From contig MHBF01000195.1 in NCBI GenBank assembly GCA_001803225.1, positions 1 through 51,707 on the forward strand: 51,707 nt of DNA, in the 5' to 3' direction. This document shows positions 8,174-16,074 of the stretch, in pieces (the first letter of the stretch is position 1; each line of letters begins with the position of its first letter). A program made the translations under genes and the position numbers. Below the pieces are notes generated by a model. That model was given only the letters and a program-made list of their open reading frames with translations. It ran no database searches and was not told the origin of the DNA. The DNA comes from Lentisphaerae bacterium GWF2_44_16 (lineage in GTDB: Bacteria > Verrucomicrobiota > Lentisphaeria > Victivallales > GWF2-45-14).

Positions 8174-8995
8174 ATGCATGATTACCTGATTTCCGTACTT
8201 CTCGGCATTGTCGAAGGCGTAACTGAATTTTTACCCATAAGCAGCACCGGACACCTGATAATAGTCGGCGAGTTCCTGGGCTTTCAGAAACCGTTCGCGG
8301 ATACTTTTGACGTGGTCATCCAACTGGGCGCGATACTTTCGGTGGTAATTTATTTTCACGACAAACTTATCCCTCCCCTCATAACGGATACGGAAGAAAA
8401 AAAACAGAAACGCAGGGAAATTCTGGATATCTGGTTCAAATCAGCCGCCGGTGTAATACCCGCGCTCTTAATAGGAGGACTGCTCGGCAAAAAAATCAGT
8501 CATTATCTCTTTAATCCCGCTACAGTGGCAGCCGCCCTTTTCATCGGCGGAATAATTCTGATAATAATAGAACGCGGGAAACGTCAGCATAAAATAGACA
8601 GTATTTCTAAATTAAGTTACTCCAAATGCGTTCAGATAGGTCTGATACAATGTCTCGCGATGATACCCGGGACATCAAGGTCAGCGGCTACCATCATCGG
8701 GGCCATGCTGCTCGGGGCATCCAGAACAACAGCCGCCGAATTCTCGTTTTTTCTGGCAATCCCTACAATGTTCGCGGCCTCCGCTTATTCCATGATGAAG
8801 CACGGAGCGAGTATCAGTCCCGAACAGTGGATGCTGCTCATTTCCGGTTTCACGGTATCGTTTCTTGTGGCTTGGGGGGTCATAGCGGTTTTTATGAACT
8901 ATATTAAAACAAAAACATTCGTGATCTTCGGCTACTACCGGATAATTCTCGCCGTAACCATCGCTGTTTATTTTTTCTGTATTTACAAACACTGA
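8174..8995 (+). CDS. uppP: Undecaprenyl-diphosphate phosphatase
   Basis: UppP (BacA) recycles undecaprenyl diphosphate to the monophosphate carrier used in peptidoglycan and other envelope sugars. The family motifs are both here: EGVTEFLPISSTGHLI near residue 15 and PGTSRSAATIIGAML near 165, with about eight membrane helices. A TTG at 8159 is in frame, but GAGGA at 8161-8165 sits correctly for the ATG at 8174, giving 273 residues, the normal length. Confidence 0.95.
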   Translation: MHDYLISVLLGIVEGVTEFLPISSTGHLIIVGEFLGFQKPFADTFDVVIQLGAILSVVIYFHDKLIPPLITDTEEKKQKRREILDIWFKSAAGVIPALLIGGLLGKKISHYLFNPATVAAALFIGGIILIIIERGKRQHKIDSISKLSYSKCVQIGLIQCLAMIPGTSRSAATIIGAMLLGASRTTAAEFSFFLAIPTMFAASAYSMMKHGASISPEQWMLLISGFTVSFLVAWGVIAVFMNYIKTKTFVIFGYYRIILAVTIAVYFFCIYKH

Positions 8996-9095
8996 TATTT
9001 TCCGCTACTCTTTGTAATCTAACGGATAAGCATTATATTAATTTTATTCTTATGTTACAGTTTCTCATCATCGCATTCAAAATCATGGAGCTAAT

Positions 9096-9704
9096 ATGTC
9101 AAGAAATAATAAACCAGAGACAAGCAGCCTTGATAAAATCAGAAGAAAACGCCGCATTATACTTGCCTGCGGAAGCGTTCTGCTGTTATCACTGCTCCTC
9201 TACAGTGTTCTTCGCCCGAATCCCGAAAAGGTAAAATTCAATCAGCTGAAAAACGATCTCCTGCGGATGGTCGAGAAAAAAGACGCAGGCAAAGACATAA
9301 AACAGATATCAGGCCGACTTGCCGGAAATCTGGAACGGGGCGAGAAAAGTTCTGACTTTTCAAAACTCCAGGAATCCATGAGTTCCCTCAGCCCGGAAGC
9401 CAGAAAAAGGCTCACAAACGAAATAATGTGCGAACGACTGAACAGTATCCGCAAAAAAATGGAGGGGCTGAACGAACAGGAACAAGACAAATTAGTTGAC
9501 GATATGACCAAAGACCTCCAAGACAACTTTGAAAAAATGAATAAGAAAAAGAAAGACAAACTGAAGGATGACCTGAATTCCAAAGAAGGTAAAGATAAAA
9601 TGAAAGACGCCATGGATTTCTACTACAAGAACTTCAAGGCAAAGGAAAGAGAAAAGCTCGACCCTCTGGTACATGAAACAATGAAACAGATAAACAGTCT
9701 TTGA
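9096..9704 (+). CDS. Hypothetical membrane-anchored, lysine-rich coiled-coil protein
   Basis: No family is recognised. After a basic N-terminus there is one membrane segment (ACGSVLLLSLLLYSVL, about residues 25-40), then some 160 residues of highly charged helix with heptad-like spacing (EKMNKKKKDKLKDDL). It is probably a bitopic protein with a helical periplasmic domain. It starts a rightward set, three bases before a pseudopilin gene and then an ABC transporter, so it may belong to the same envelope process. Confidence 0.65.
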   Translation: MSRNNKPETSSLDKIRRKRRIILACGSVLLLSLLLYSVLRPNPEKVKFNQLKNDLLRMVEKKDAGKDIKQISGRLAGNLERGEKSSDFSKLQESMSSLSPEARKRLTNEIMCERLNSIRKKMEGLNEQEQDKLVDDMTKDLQDNFEKMNKKKKDKLKDDLNSKEGKDKMKDAMDFYYKNFKAKEREKLDPLVHETMKQINSL

Positions 9705-9707
9705 TAA

Positions 9708-10226
9708 ATGAAAAAAAAGCTTTTTACCATCGTTGAACTGCTCATAGTGATAGGAGTTATCGGCTTGCTCGCAGGGCTGTCTTTTCCTGTATTGAGCAAG
9801 GCGATGGCACAGTCAAGAAAGACATCCTGCGCAAATAACCTCCGCCAGATAGGAATATCAATAAACGGATATGTCAATGATTACAGAGGCTTTCTGCCTT
9901 CAGCAATCCGCGTCGGAGAAGGCCCATCCGACCCGCTGTCAATACCCAACATAGTAAAAATAGACAAAAAAGAAATATTCCAATGCCCCGCTGACACAAA
10001 AAAAGCTTATGAGGACCAGACCTATTACAGCCGCTACGGCACAAGCTATGAGTGGAATGTATGGTACAATAACAGGCCGATTGAAATTGTTAAATTCAGT
10101 ATATTGGGAAATACTCTGAAAACCCCTTTGATGCTGGACGCTGAAAACTTTCACGGCTCACTGGGCAAAAATTATCTTTATCACGACGGAAGGGTTTCAA
10201 GATCATTGGAGGATACCGTTGAGTAA
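9708..10226 (+). CDS. Prepilin-like protein (N-terminal cleavage/methylation motif)
   Basis: The 172-residue protein opens with MKKKLFTIVELLIVIGVIGLL, a type IV pilin / type II pseudopilin leader and helix in which Glu follows the FT-x-V cleavage zone. The C-terminal part has the short-sequence features of the DUF1559/H-x9-DG group, ending with LYHDGRVS. Such proteins are hugely multiplied in Lentisphaerota and Planctomycetes. The usual glycine before F is replaced by leucine (K-K-L-F). It lies three bases after the coiled-coil gene and overlaps the ABC ATPase start by eight bases. Confidence 0.8.
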   Translation: MKKKLFTIVELLIVIGVIGLLAGLSFPVLSKAMAQSRKTSCANNLRQIGISINGYVNDYRGFLPSAIRVGEGPSDPLSIPNIVKIDKKEIFQCPADTKKAYEDQTYYSRYGTSYEWNVWYNNRPIEIVKFSILGNTLKTPLMLDAENFHGSLGKNYLYHDGRVSRSLEDTVE

Positions 10227-11175
10227 CCTTGTCATAGAGGCAGAGGCTATTTGCAAAACGTACGGGAAGTTTCACGCGTTGAACAATATAGACCTGAAAG
10301 TCAGGGAAAGCGGCGTTTTCGGGTTCCTCGGCCCTAACGGGGCCGGAAAAACCACTCTCATAAAAATACTTCTCGGCCTTCTTACACCAAATTCCGGAAA
10401 CATACAGATTTTCGGGAAAGATCTTTTTCTGCATAGAAATGAAATAGTCAGACAAGTGGGCGCAATTGTAGAGGCCCCGGTCTTTTTCGAATTCATGACG
10501 GCATATCAGAACCTTTATTATCTCTCACGGCTTTCAGGTAAAATTTCAAAAGATAAAATAACACAGACCCTTAAAATTGTCGGACTGGAAGACGTCGCGG
10601 AAAAAACTGTGGACACTTACTCATACGGAATGAAACAGCGTCTCGGCATAGCTCAGGCACTGCTTCCCGAAAATAAGCTTATTTTTCTGGATGAACCCAC
10701 AAACGGGCTGGACCCTCATGGAATTCTCGGCGTCAGAAAGCTCCTGCGGACACTCTGCGACGAGTACGGTATAACCGTTTTTCTCTCAAGCCATCTTCTC
10801 TCCGAAGTAGAGCAGATTTGCGACTACGTGAACATCATCAACAAAGGGAAAAAAATCTGCGATGAAAAGATATCCGATTTAAAGAACGCGTACAACAGCG
10901 TTGAAATCCAGGTGCCGGCCTCCGATAAAAAACTTTTTATTGAATTCGCCAATGAAAAAAAACTTGAAATACTTTCCGTCCCGGAAGAAGAAAAATACTG
11001 CTGCTTCAGCATCAAAGGCGAAGAAAACATGATACCCGGCCTTTGCAGAGAACTTGTCAAAGCCGATATAAGTATAATTAAAATATCAAAACATCAGAAA
11101 ACACTGGAGGAAATCTTTGTCAGCCTTACTGGAAAAAACAATACAGATGATCCAACTGACCTCTTTCGAGTTTAA
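10219..11175 (+). CDS. ABC transporter ATP-binding protein
   Basis: The 318-residue ATPase has Walker A GPNGAGKTTLIK near residue 39, the signature YSYGMKQRLGIAQALL, Walker B IFLDEPTNGLDP and an H loop in LSSHLLSEVE, plus the C-terminal TLEEIFVSLTG of ABC-2 exporters. It uses a TTG start at 10219 with GGAGG seven bases upstream, overlapping the pseudopilin stop. It pairs with the permease that follows. The family exports small molecules, lipids or peptides; the substrate is unknown. Confidence 0.92.
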   Translation: MSNLVIEAEAICKTYGKFHALNNIDLKVRESGVFGFLGPNGAGKTTLIKILLGLLTPNSGNIQIFGKDLFLHRNEIVRQVGAIVEAPVFFEFMTAYQNLYYLSRLSGKISKDKITQTLKIVGLEDVAEKTVDTYSYGMKQRLGIAQALLPENKLIFLDEPTNGLDPHGILGVRKLLRTLCDEYGITVFLSSHLLSEVEQICDYVNIINKGKKICDEKISDLKNAYNSVEIQVPASDKKLFIEFANEKKLEILSVPEEEKYCCFSIKGEENMIPGLCRELVKADISIIKISKHQKTLEEIFVSLTGKNNTDDPTDLFRV

Positions 11176-11989
11176 AAAACTGTTTCTTCAGAAACGTTTT
11201 CACTCAGGGATCAGCATCATACTGATAATGACCATGTTCAGCGCCATCGCCGTCTGCATGAGGGTTAACAGCGAAATATCACGGAAAGCCGAGATGATCG
11301 CCACGATACTGCAGAAATATGTCAACGGCATAAACTTCTCAATGCTGGTACTTCTTTCTTCCATACTGATAATACTCCCGATGATTGTAGGTATATTCGC
11401 CGTATGTTCCTTTGCCGGGGAATATCAGTTCGGACAAATACGTACCATGGCATTGAGACCTGTATCGAGGTTCTCCATTTTCTTCGCCAAATTTCTGTCC
11501 CTTTCCATATTCTCCGGAATTCTTCTCATCATCCTTATGATTATAAGTTATACAGCCGGGGCTTTTCTTTTCGGCTGGTCGGGGGATATATATGTAACCG
11601 ATCCCGGCGTTTTCGGCAAAAGGGTCAAGGACTTCTTCATGGATGAACACGTTGCGTGGATACGTTTTTTCCTGCTTTATCTTTTTGCTCTTTTCTCTCT
11701 GATGTCCTTTGTCGCTCTTTTCCTGATGTGTTCAGCTGTTTTCAAGAAAACGGCAACGGCAATTGTCGTACCACTGGGAATCTATTTCACCTGTTATGTC
11801 ATAGGCTTCATGCCGCTGATGGAAAAGCTGAGGCCTTTTCTTCCTACAAGATATATTTTTGTCTTCAAACATTTTCTGACGCCGCAGGTGGACTGGTCGG
11901 GACTTTGTTCCGACTGCGTCGTTCTGGTCCTCTTTACCGCGGCTTATATCCTGATAGGCTCCATATTTTTCAGTATTTCAGACCTCTGA
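11117..11989 (+). CDS. ABC-2 type transporter permease
   Basis: The 290-residue protein has about six hydrophobic helices and the cytoplasmic motif FAGEYQFGQIRTMALRPVSR, typical of ABC-2 permeases. It completes the exporter with the ATPase gene it overlaps by 59 bases. The TTG at 11117 has GGAGGA at ideal spacing, but those bases also encode the conserved TLEE of the ATPase, so an ATG at 11147 remains a real alternative start. Confidence 0.85.
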   Translation: MSALLEKTIQMIQLTSFEFKKLFLQKRFHSGISIILIMTMFSAIAVCMRVNSEISRKAEMIATILQKYVNGINFSMLVLLSSILIILPMIVGIFAVCSFAGEYQFGQIRTMALRPVSRFSIFFAKFLSLSIFSGILLIILMIISYTAGAFLFGWSGDIYVTDPGVFGKRVKDFFMDEHVAWIRFFLLYLFALFSLMSFVALFLMCSAVFKKTATAIVVPLGIYFTCYVIGFMPLMEKLRPFLPTRYIFVFKHFLTPQVDWSGLCSDCVVLVLFTAAYILIGSIFFSISDL

Positions 11990-12134
11990 AATATTCTCCG
12001 TTCTCTTGCTAAATCACGATTTGATTGTATATCAAGACGCTGTATCTTATCCAATGTTTCCGCACTCTGTTTGTATCTGAATAATGTTTAATTCCGGAAC
12101 AATTCAGTTCCGCGTTGAAATACGAGGAGGTTTT

Positions 12135-12857
12135 ATGTTAAAACTCGGAGTAAATGTAGATCACGTCGCTACCGTCCGTCAAGCCAGAAAAGCCGCTTAC
12201 CCAAGCCCTCTTGAGGCCGCCCTGATTTGCGAAAAGGCAGGCGCCTCCGGAATTACCGCGCATCTGAGAGAAGACCGCAGGCATATAAACGACAAGGATA
12301 TGGCACAGCTCGCCGCTAAAGTCCATCGGCTGAACATGGAAATGGCCGTTACCGATGAAATGGTATGCATCGCCACAAAACTAAAACCTCACAGCTGCTG
12401 TCTTGTCCCGGAAAAACGTGAGGAGCTTACTACCGAAGGCGGATTGGATATATCGGGGAACCTTCAGAGAATTACCGAAGCGGTAAACCGCCTTCAGGAC
12501 GCTGCTATAATCGTCAGCCTTTTCATTGATCCGGACAACGAGCAGATTGAGGCCGCATATTCGATAGGCGCTGAATTTGTGGAACTGCACACCGGGGCTT
12601 ATGCCAACGCCAAAAACGAAGCGGCACGGGAAAAAGAATTGAAGCGTCTCATAACTGCCGCCGAATACGCGGACAAGACAGGTCTCAGCGTAAACGCAGG
12701 ACATGGTATCGATTATGTCAATATCGACGGCATACTTCAGATGCCTTTCCTCAAAGAATTGAACATCGGGCACAGCATAGTTTCCCGCGCCGTCATCGCC
12801 GGCATGGAAGCCGCCGTCAGAGAAATGCTTGATCTCATGCAGGAATATCCTAACTGA
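12135..12857 (+). CDS. pdxJ: Pyridoxine 5'-phosphate synthase
   Basis: PdxJ condenses 1-deoxyxylulose 5-phosphate with 3-amino-2-oxopropyl phosphate to form pyridoxine 5'-phosphate. The sequence is unmistakable: LGVNVDHVATVRQARK at the N-terminus, HLREDRRHIND, TEGGLD, VELHTGAYA and NAGHGIDY, LNIGHSIVSRA at the end. Length 240 is normal. The start at 12135 follows GAGGAGG; a longer frame upstream lacks a site. The DXP-dependent route implies a Gram-negative-type vitamin B6 pathway. Confidence 0.97.
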   Translation: MLKLGVNVDHVATVRQARKAAYPSPLEAALICEKAGASGITAHLREDRRHINDKDMAQLAAKVHRLNMEMAVTDEMVCIATKLKPHSCCLVPEKREELTTEGGLDISGNLQRITEAVNRLQDAAIIVSLFIDPDNEQIEAAYSIGAEFVELHTGAYANAKNEAAREKELKRLITAAEYADKTGLSVNAGHGIDYVNIDGILQMPFLKELNIGHSIVSRAVIAGMEAAVREMLDLMQEYPN

Positions 12858-12878
12858 ATAGTTTAAGAGAGGATTTTT

Positions 12879-13976
12879 ATGGCTGAAAGTCTGCTTCATG
12901 AAGTACTCGCGCTGGGCGTAAACTCAAAAGCCTCCGACTGGCACGTAAAAGAGAACTCCCCGGTAACCCTCAGAATCTCCGGAAATCTCGTCGATACCGA
13001 CCTCGTGCCGGACAGGGAACTGATGGAACGCATCATCCAGGAAATGATACCTCAGGAATTTATGAAAAAATTTGTGGAAACCGGCGATGTGGACGCCTCT
13101 TACGTCGAAGACAATGTCGGGCGCTTCAGGGTTAACATACACAGACAACGCGCCATGTACTGTATAGCTATGCGCCATGTGAAAACAGAAATAATGAACT
13201 TCGAACAGCTGGGACTTCCTCCCGCGGTGAAGTCAATCGCCGACGCTGTCCGGGGTGTAATAATTATAAGCGGAACTACAGGTTCCGGCAAATCCACAAG
13301 CCTCGCCAGCATGATAGAACATATCAATATGAATTCCAGAAAGCATATCATCACCATAGAAGATCCGATTGAATATGAGTTTTTTGATAAAAAATCTTTT
13401 ATAGAACAACGTGAAATAGGCCTTGATTCAATTTCGTTTTACAGCGCGCTTGTGCATGCCCTCCGCCAGGACCCCGATGTCATAATGGTCGGTGAAATGC
13501 GCGACAGGGAAAGCTTTGAAGCCGCCCTTCAGGCAGCGGACACAGGACACCTGGTGCTGACGACACTCCACTCTTCCAACGCGTCCCAGGCGATAAACCG
13601 CATACTCGACTTTTTCCCGCATGAGGAACACAGGGCAATAAGAGAAGCCCTATCCTTGAATCTGAAGGCTGTTATTGCGCAGCGCCTCATGCCGCGGGCC
13701 ATCGGCGGCGGCGTTATTCCCGCAGTAGAGATTATGACCAACACTCCGATGGTCAGAAAACTTCTTGAGGATAACAAACTGGACAAACTCGCACTGGCAG
13801 TGGAAGGCGGCGGCGACAGCGGTATGCAGTCTTTCAATCAGGCCCTTTTCAAGCTTATAAACGCAGGTGAAATAACTGTCGAAGACGCCATGCTCGCCGC
13901 GACAAATCCCGAAAGTCTGAAAATGAACCTCAAAGGAATTTTCCTCGACACCTCAAACCAAATTATCGACTCCTGA
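12879..13976 (+). CDS. pilT: Type IV pilus retraction ATPase PilT-like
   Basis: The 365-residue protein has the full PilT plan: an N-terminal PAS-like part (KASDWHVKENSPVTLRISG), Walker A GTTGSGKSTS near residue 131, the Asp box ITIEDPIEYEF, Walker B DPDVIMVGEMRD, the His box HLVLTTLHSS, and the PilT-specific AIREALSLNLKAVIAQRL. It powers pilus retraction from the inner membrane. It begins 21 bases after pdxJ with an AGGA site, so the two may be co-transcribed. 'FVKTIEYD' style variation cannot separate PilT from PilU. Confidence 0.93.
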   Translation: MAESLLHEVLALGVNSKASDWHVKENSPVTLRISGNLVDTDLVPDRELMERIIQEMIPQEFMKKFVETGDVDASYVEDNVGRFRVNIHRQRAMYCIAMRHVKTEIMNFEQLGLPPAVKSIADAVRGVIIISGTTGSGKSTSLASMIEHINMNSRKHIITIEDPIEYEFFDKKSFIEQREIGLDSISFYSALVHALRQDPDVIMVGEMRDRESFEAALQAADTGHLVLTTLHSSNASQAINRILDFFPHEEHRAIREALSLNLKAVIAQRLMPRAIGGGVIPAVEIMTNTPMVRKLLEDNKLDKLALAVEGGGDSGMQSFNQALFKLINAGEITVEDAMLAATNPESLKMNLKGIFLDTSNQIIDS

Positions 13977-14060
13977 TTGACTGAACATCATTTGCGTTCA
14001 CAATGCTGTTCAATAAATCAATAAATCTGCAAGAATTTCATAATCTTTTCCGTCAAGCTA

Positions 14061-14089
14061 TTGACAACAGAAGCTTTTTAATATATAAT
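14061..14089 (+). promoter_or_regulatory. Perfect consensus sigma70 promoter for the sugar locus
   Basis: TTGACA at 14061-14066 and TATAAT at 14084-14089 are exactly 17 bases apart, about 45 bases before the regulator start. Palindromes immediately downstream suggest it is tightly repressed rather than constitutive. Confidence 0.85.
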
Positions 14090-14091
14090 TA

Positions 14092-14128
14092 TTCACGTGA
14101 ACCGGTAAAATATAACTTAACATTAAGT
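14092..14128. promoter_or_regulatory. Candidate operator palindromes
   Basis: TTCACGTGAA (14092-14101) is a perfect 10-bp palindrome at the expected transcription start, and ACTTAA-CA-TTAAGT (14115-14128) is a second one just before the regulator ATG. LacI-family proteins bind such sites, so autoregulation by the next gene is likely; the assignment is inference. Confidence 0.55.
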
Positions 14129-14133
14129 ATTCC

Positions 14134-15108
14134 ATGAAAATAACACTTGATTATATTGCAGAAAAAAGCGGTGTCTCAAAGACAACGGTTTCATATATTC
14201 TAAATAATAAGCAAACATCAATGGGCATATCCGAAAACACCAGAGAAAAAGTAAAAAAAGTCATAGAGGAATTGAACTATTTTCCTGATAAAACAGCCGT
14301 CACACTCGGCAGACGAAATAAAAGAAAAATGAAAATACTGATACTCACGCCATGGCTGAGTGACACTAATTCACAATTCATGATTGAAATATCAAGGGCC
14401 GCTGAAAATGTAAAAAAAATTGCCGAAACAGATTACAAGATGTATATACCCGGCGAACTTGCAAATTTAATAACAGACAGAAAATTTTCGTCCTATGATT
14501 ATTTTATGGTTATCGGAACAAACAAAAAAGATGATGATTTTCTTGCTAAATATCAGGATAAAAGCAAAATTCTGCTCTTGAATAGAAAAATCGAAGGGTT
14601 CGCGTATGTATCCGGTAATAATTTCAAAGGCGGCGAACTTATAGCCGAATATGTCCTCAAATCTTCATACTATGAGCAATACGTTATTATTTCAAATAAA
14701 AAGCCCTCACAAGCCATAGAAGAAAGACAAAAAGGAATTCTAGAACATTTCATTAAAAATAATTACAGGAAACCCCTGTTGATATTAATTGATAATTGGG
14801 ATGAAGTGACTTTTCTTGAAACCATCAGTATATATAGAAAGAGCAAAACACTCTTTTTCACCCTGCAGGACGCAAATGCCGTAATGCTCTCATCAATCTT
14901 TCAGAAAAAAGGATTTAAAATACCTTATGACTTTGGTATAACAGGCTACGACAATGACCCCATAACAGCGATTCTATATCCTTCAATAACAACAGTAGAT
15001 TCAAAAAACTATGAAATGGCCAAAGAGGCATTTGACAGAATATTAAACAATAAAAAAGAACCTTCTCTTATAAACCCTGAACTGGTTATAAGAGATACAA
15101 CAATATAA
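14134..15108 (+). CDS. LacI-family transcriptional regulator
   Basis: The 324-residue protein opens with the LacI headpiece: ITLDYIAEKSGVSKTTVSYI as helix-turn-helix and ELNYFPDKTAVTLGR as hinge-side segment, followed by a periplasmic-binding-like effector domain (LILTPWLSD..., GITGYDNDPITAIL, PSITTVDSK). It probably senses a sugar derived from the substrates of the downstream enzymes. The ATG lacks a good ribosome site and sits beside the second palindrome, so translation may be weak or structure-dependent. It stands first in the locus, 14 bases before the oxidoreductase. Confidence 0.9.
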   Translation: MKITLDYIAEKSGVSKTTVSYILNNKQTSMGISENTREKVKKVIEELNYFPDKTAVTLGRRNKRKMKILILTPWLSDTNSQFMIEISRAAENVKKIAETDYKMYIPGELANLITDRKFSSYDYFMVIGTNKKDDDFLAKYQDKSKILLLNRKIEGFAYVSGNNFKGGELIAEYVLKSSYYEQYVIISNKKPSQAIEERQKGILEHFIKNNYRKPLLILIDNWDEVTFLETISIYRKSKTLFFTLQDANAVMLSSIFQKKGFKIPYDFGITGYDNDPITAILYPSITTVDSKNYEMAKEAFDRILNNKKEPSLINPELVIRDTTI

Positions 15109-15122
15109 AAGGAACAAAAAAA

Positions 15123-16058
15123 ATGGTAAAGATAGCACTAGTCGGATGCGGCGGCATAGGGATGGCACATTTAAGAGCATATAAAGAATTAAAAGACGTT
15201 ATAGTGAGCGCAGTAGTGGACCGCGATATGAAAAAAGCCGAAGCCGCGGCTGAATTTTCAGGAGCTCAGGCGTTAAATGATATTTCCCAGATAGCGTCAG
15301 ACATAGACGGAGTAAGTGTGGTCACTCCTCCGCAAAGCCATTTTCAAATCACATCCGATCTACTCGAAAGGAACTTCAATGTGTTTTGTGAAAAGCCATT
15401 GACGATGAATACTGAGGAAGCCGGGAGGCTGATTGAAATAGCGGAAAGAAAGAAAAAAGCTCTTATGGTAGGTTTCAAGATGAGGTTTGAACCAATATTT
15501 CAGGAAGCTAAAAAACTTTTGCCCAAAATAGGAAAACTCCTTTCAGTATCATCTGTCAAACAACAGCCGTTCAGGGCAAGAGCAACTGAAAATTGGATAC
15601 CTAAAGTTGGGGCGATGTATGAACTGTCGGTACACGATTTTGATCTCATAAACTGGATCGCGGAGATAGAACCGGAAGAAGTGCTTTTCTCTAAACTTGA
15701 TTATCGCCTGGGATGGGAAAGGGAAAATGCTTTTTTCCTGACCGTCAAATACAGCAAAGATGTAACCGGACAATTGCAGGGAATGTATGCATTGGAAAAT
15801 GAATTCATGTACAGAGACCTTACTTTGACATTTACAGGAGAGAAAGGTTACATGCGAGTCGAAAGGCCCGACAGAATAGTTCTGCATACATCTGATTATT
15901 CTGTTAAGGAAATCAATCCAGCCGGAGTGAACGCGTTTGTCAGTGAACTCCAGCACTTCTGCGATGTAATACGCGGGGAGAAAAAAAATATGCTCGACGG
16001 AAAATTCGGGCTCATGACAACTAAAATAGTAGAAGACGCGAATAAAATAAAAATATAA
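15123..16058 (+). CDS. Gfo/Idh/MocA family oxidoreductase
   Basis: The 311-residue protein has an N-terminal Rossmann fold (ALVGCGGIGMAHLRAY), the family's CEKPLTMN motif with the lysine expected at the active site near residue 95, and a C-terminal alpha/beta domain with ELSVHDFDLINW. Such enzymes oxidise or epimerise sugars or cyclitols with NAD(P). It follows the LacI regulator and precedes the hydrolase, consistent with processing the released sugar. The AAGGAA site fits the ATG. Substrate not determinable. Confidence 0.88.
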   Translation: MVKIALVGCGGIGMAHLRAYKELKDVIVSAVVDRDMKKAEAAAEFSGAQALNDISQIASDIDGVSVVTPPQSHFQITSDLLERNFNVFCEKPLTMNTEEAGRLIEIAERKKKALMVGFKMRFEPIFQEAKKLLPKIGKLLSVSSVKQQPFRARATENWIPKVGAMYELSVHDFDLINWIAEIEPEEVLFSKLDYRLGWERENAFFLTVKYSKDVTGQLQGMYALENEFMYRDLTLTFTGEKGYMRVERPDRIVLHTSDYSVKEINPAGVNAFVSELQHFCDVIRGEKKNMLDGKFGLMTTKIVEDANKIKI

Positions 16059-16074
16059 TTTAAGGATATTGAAA

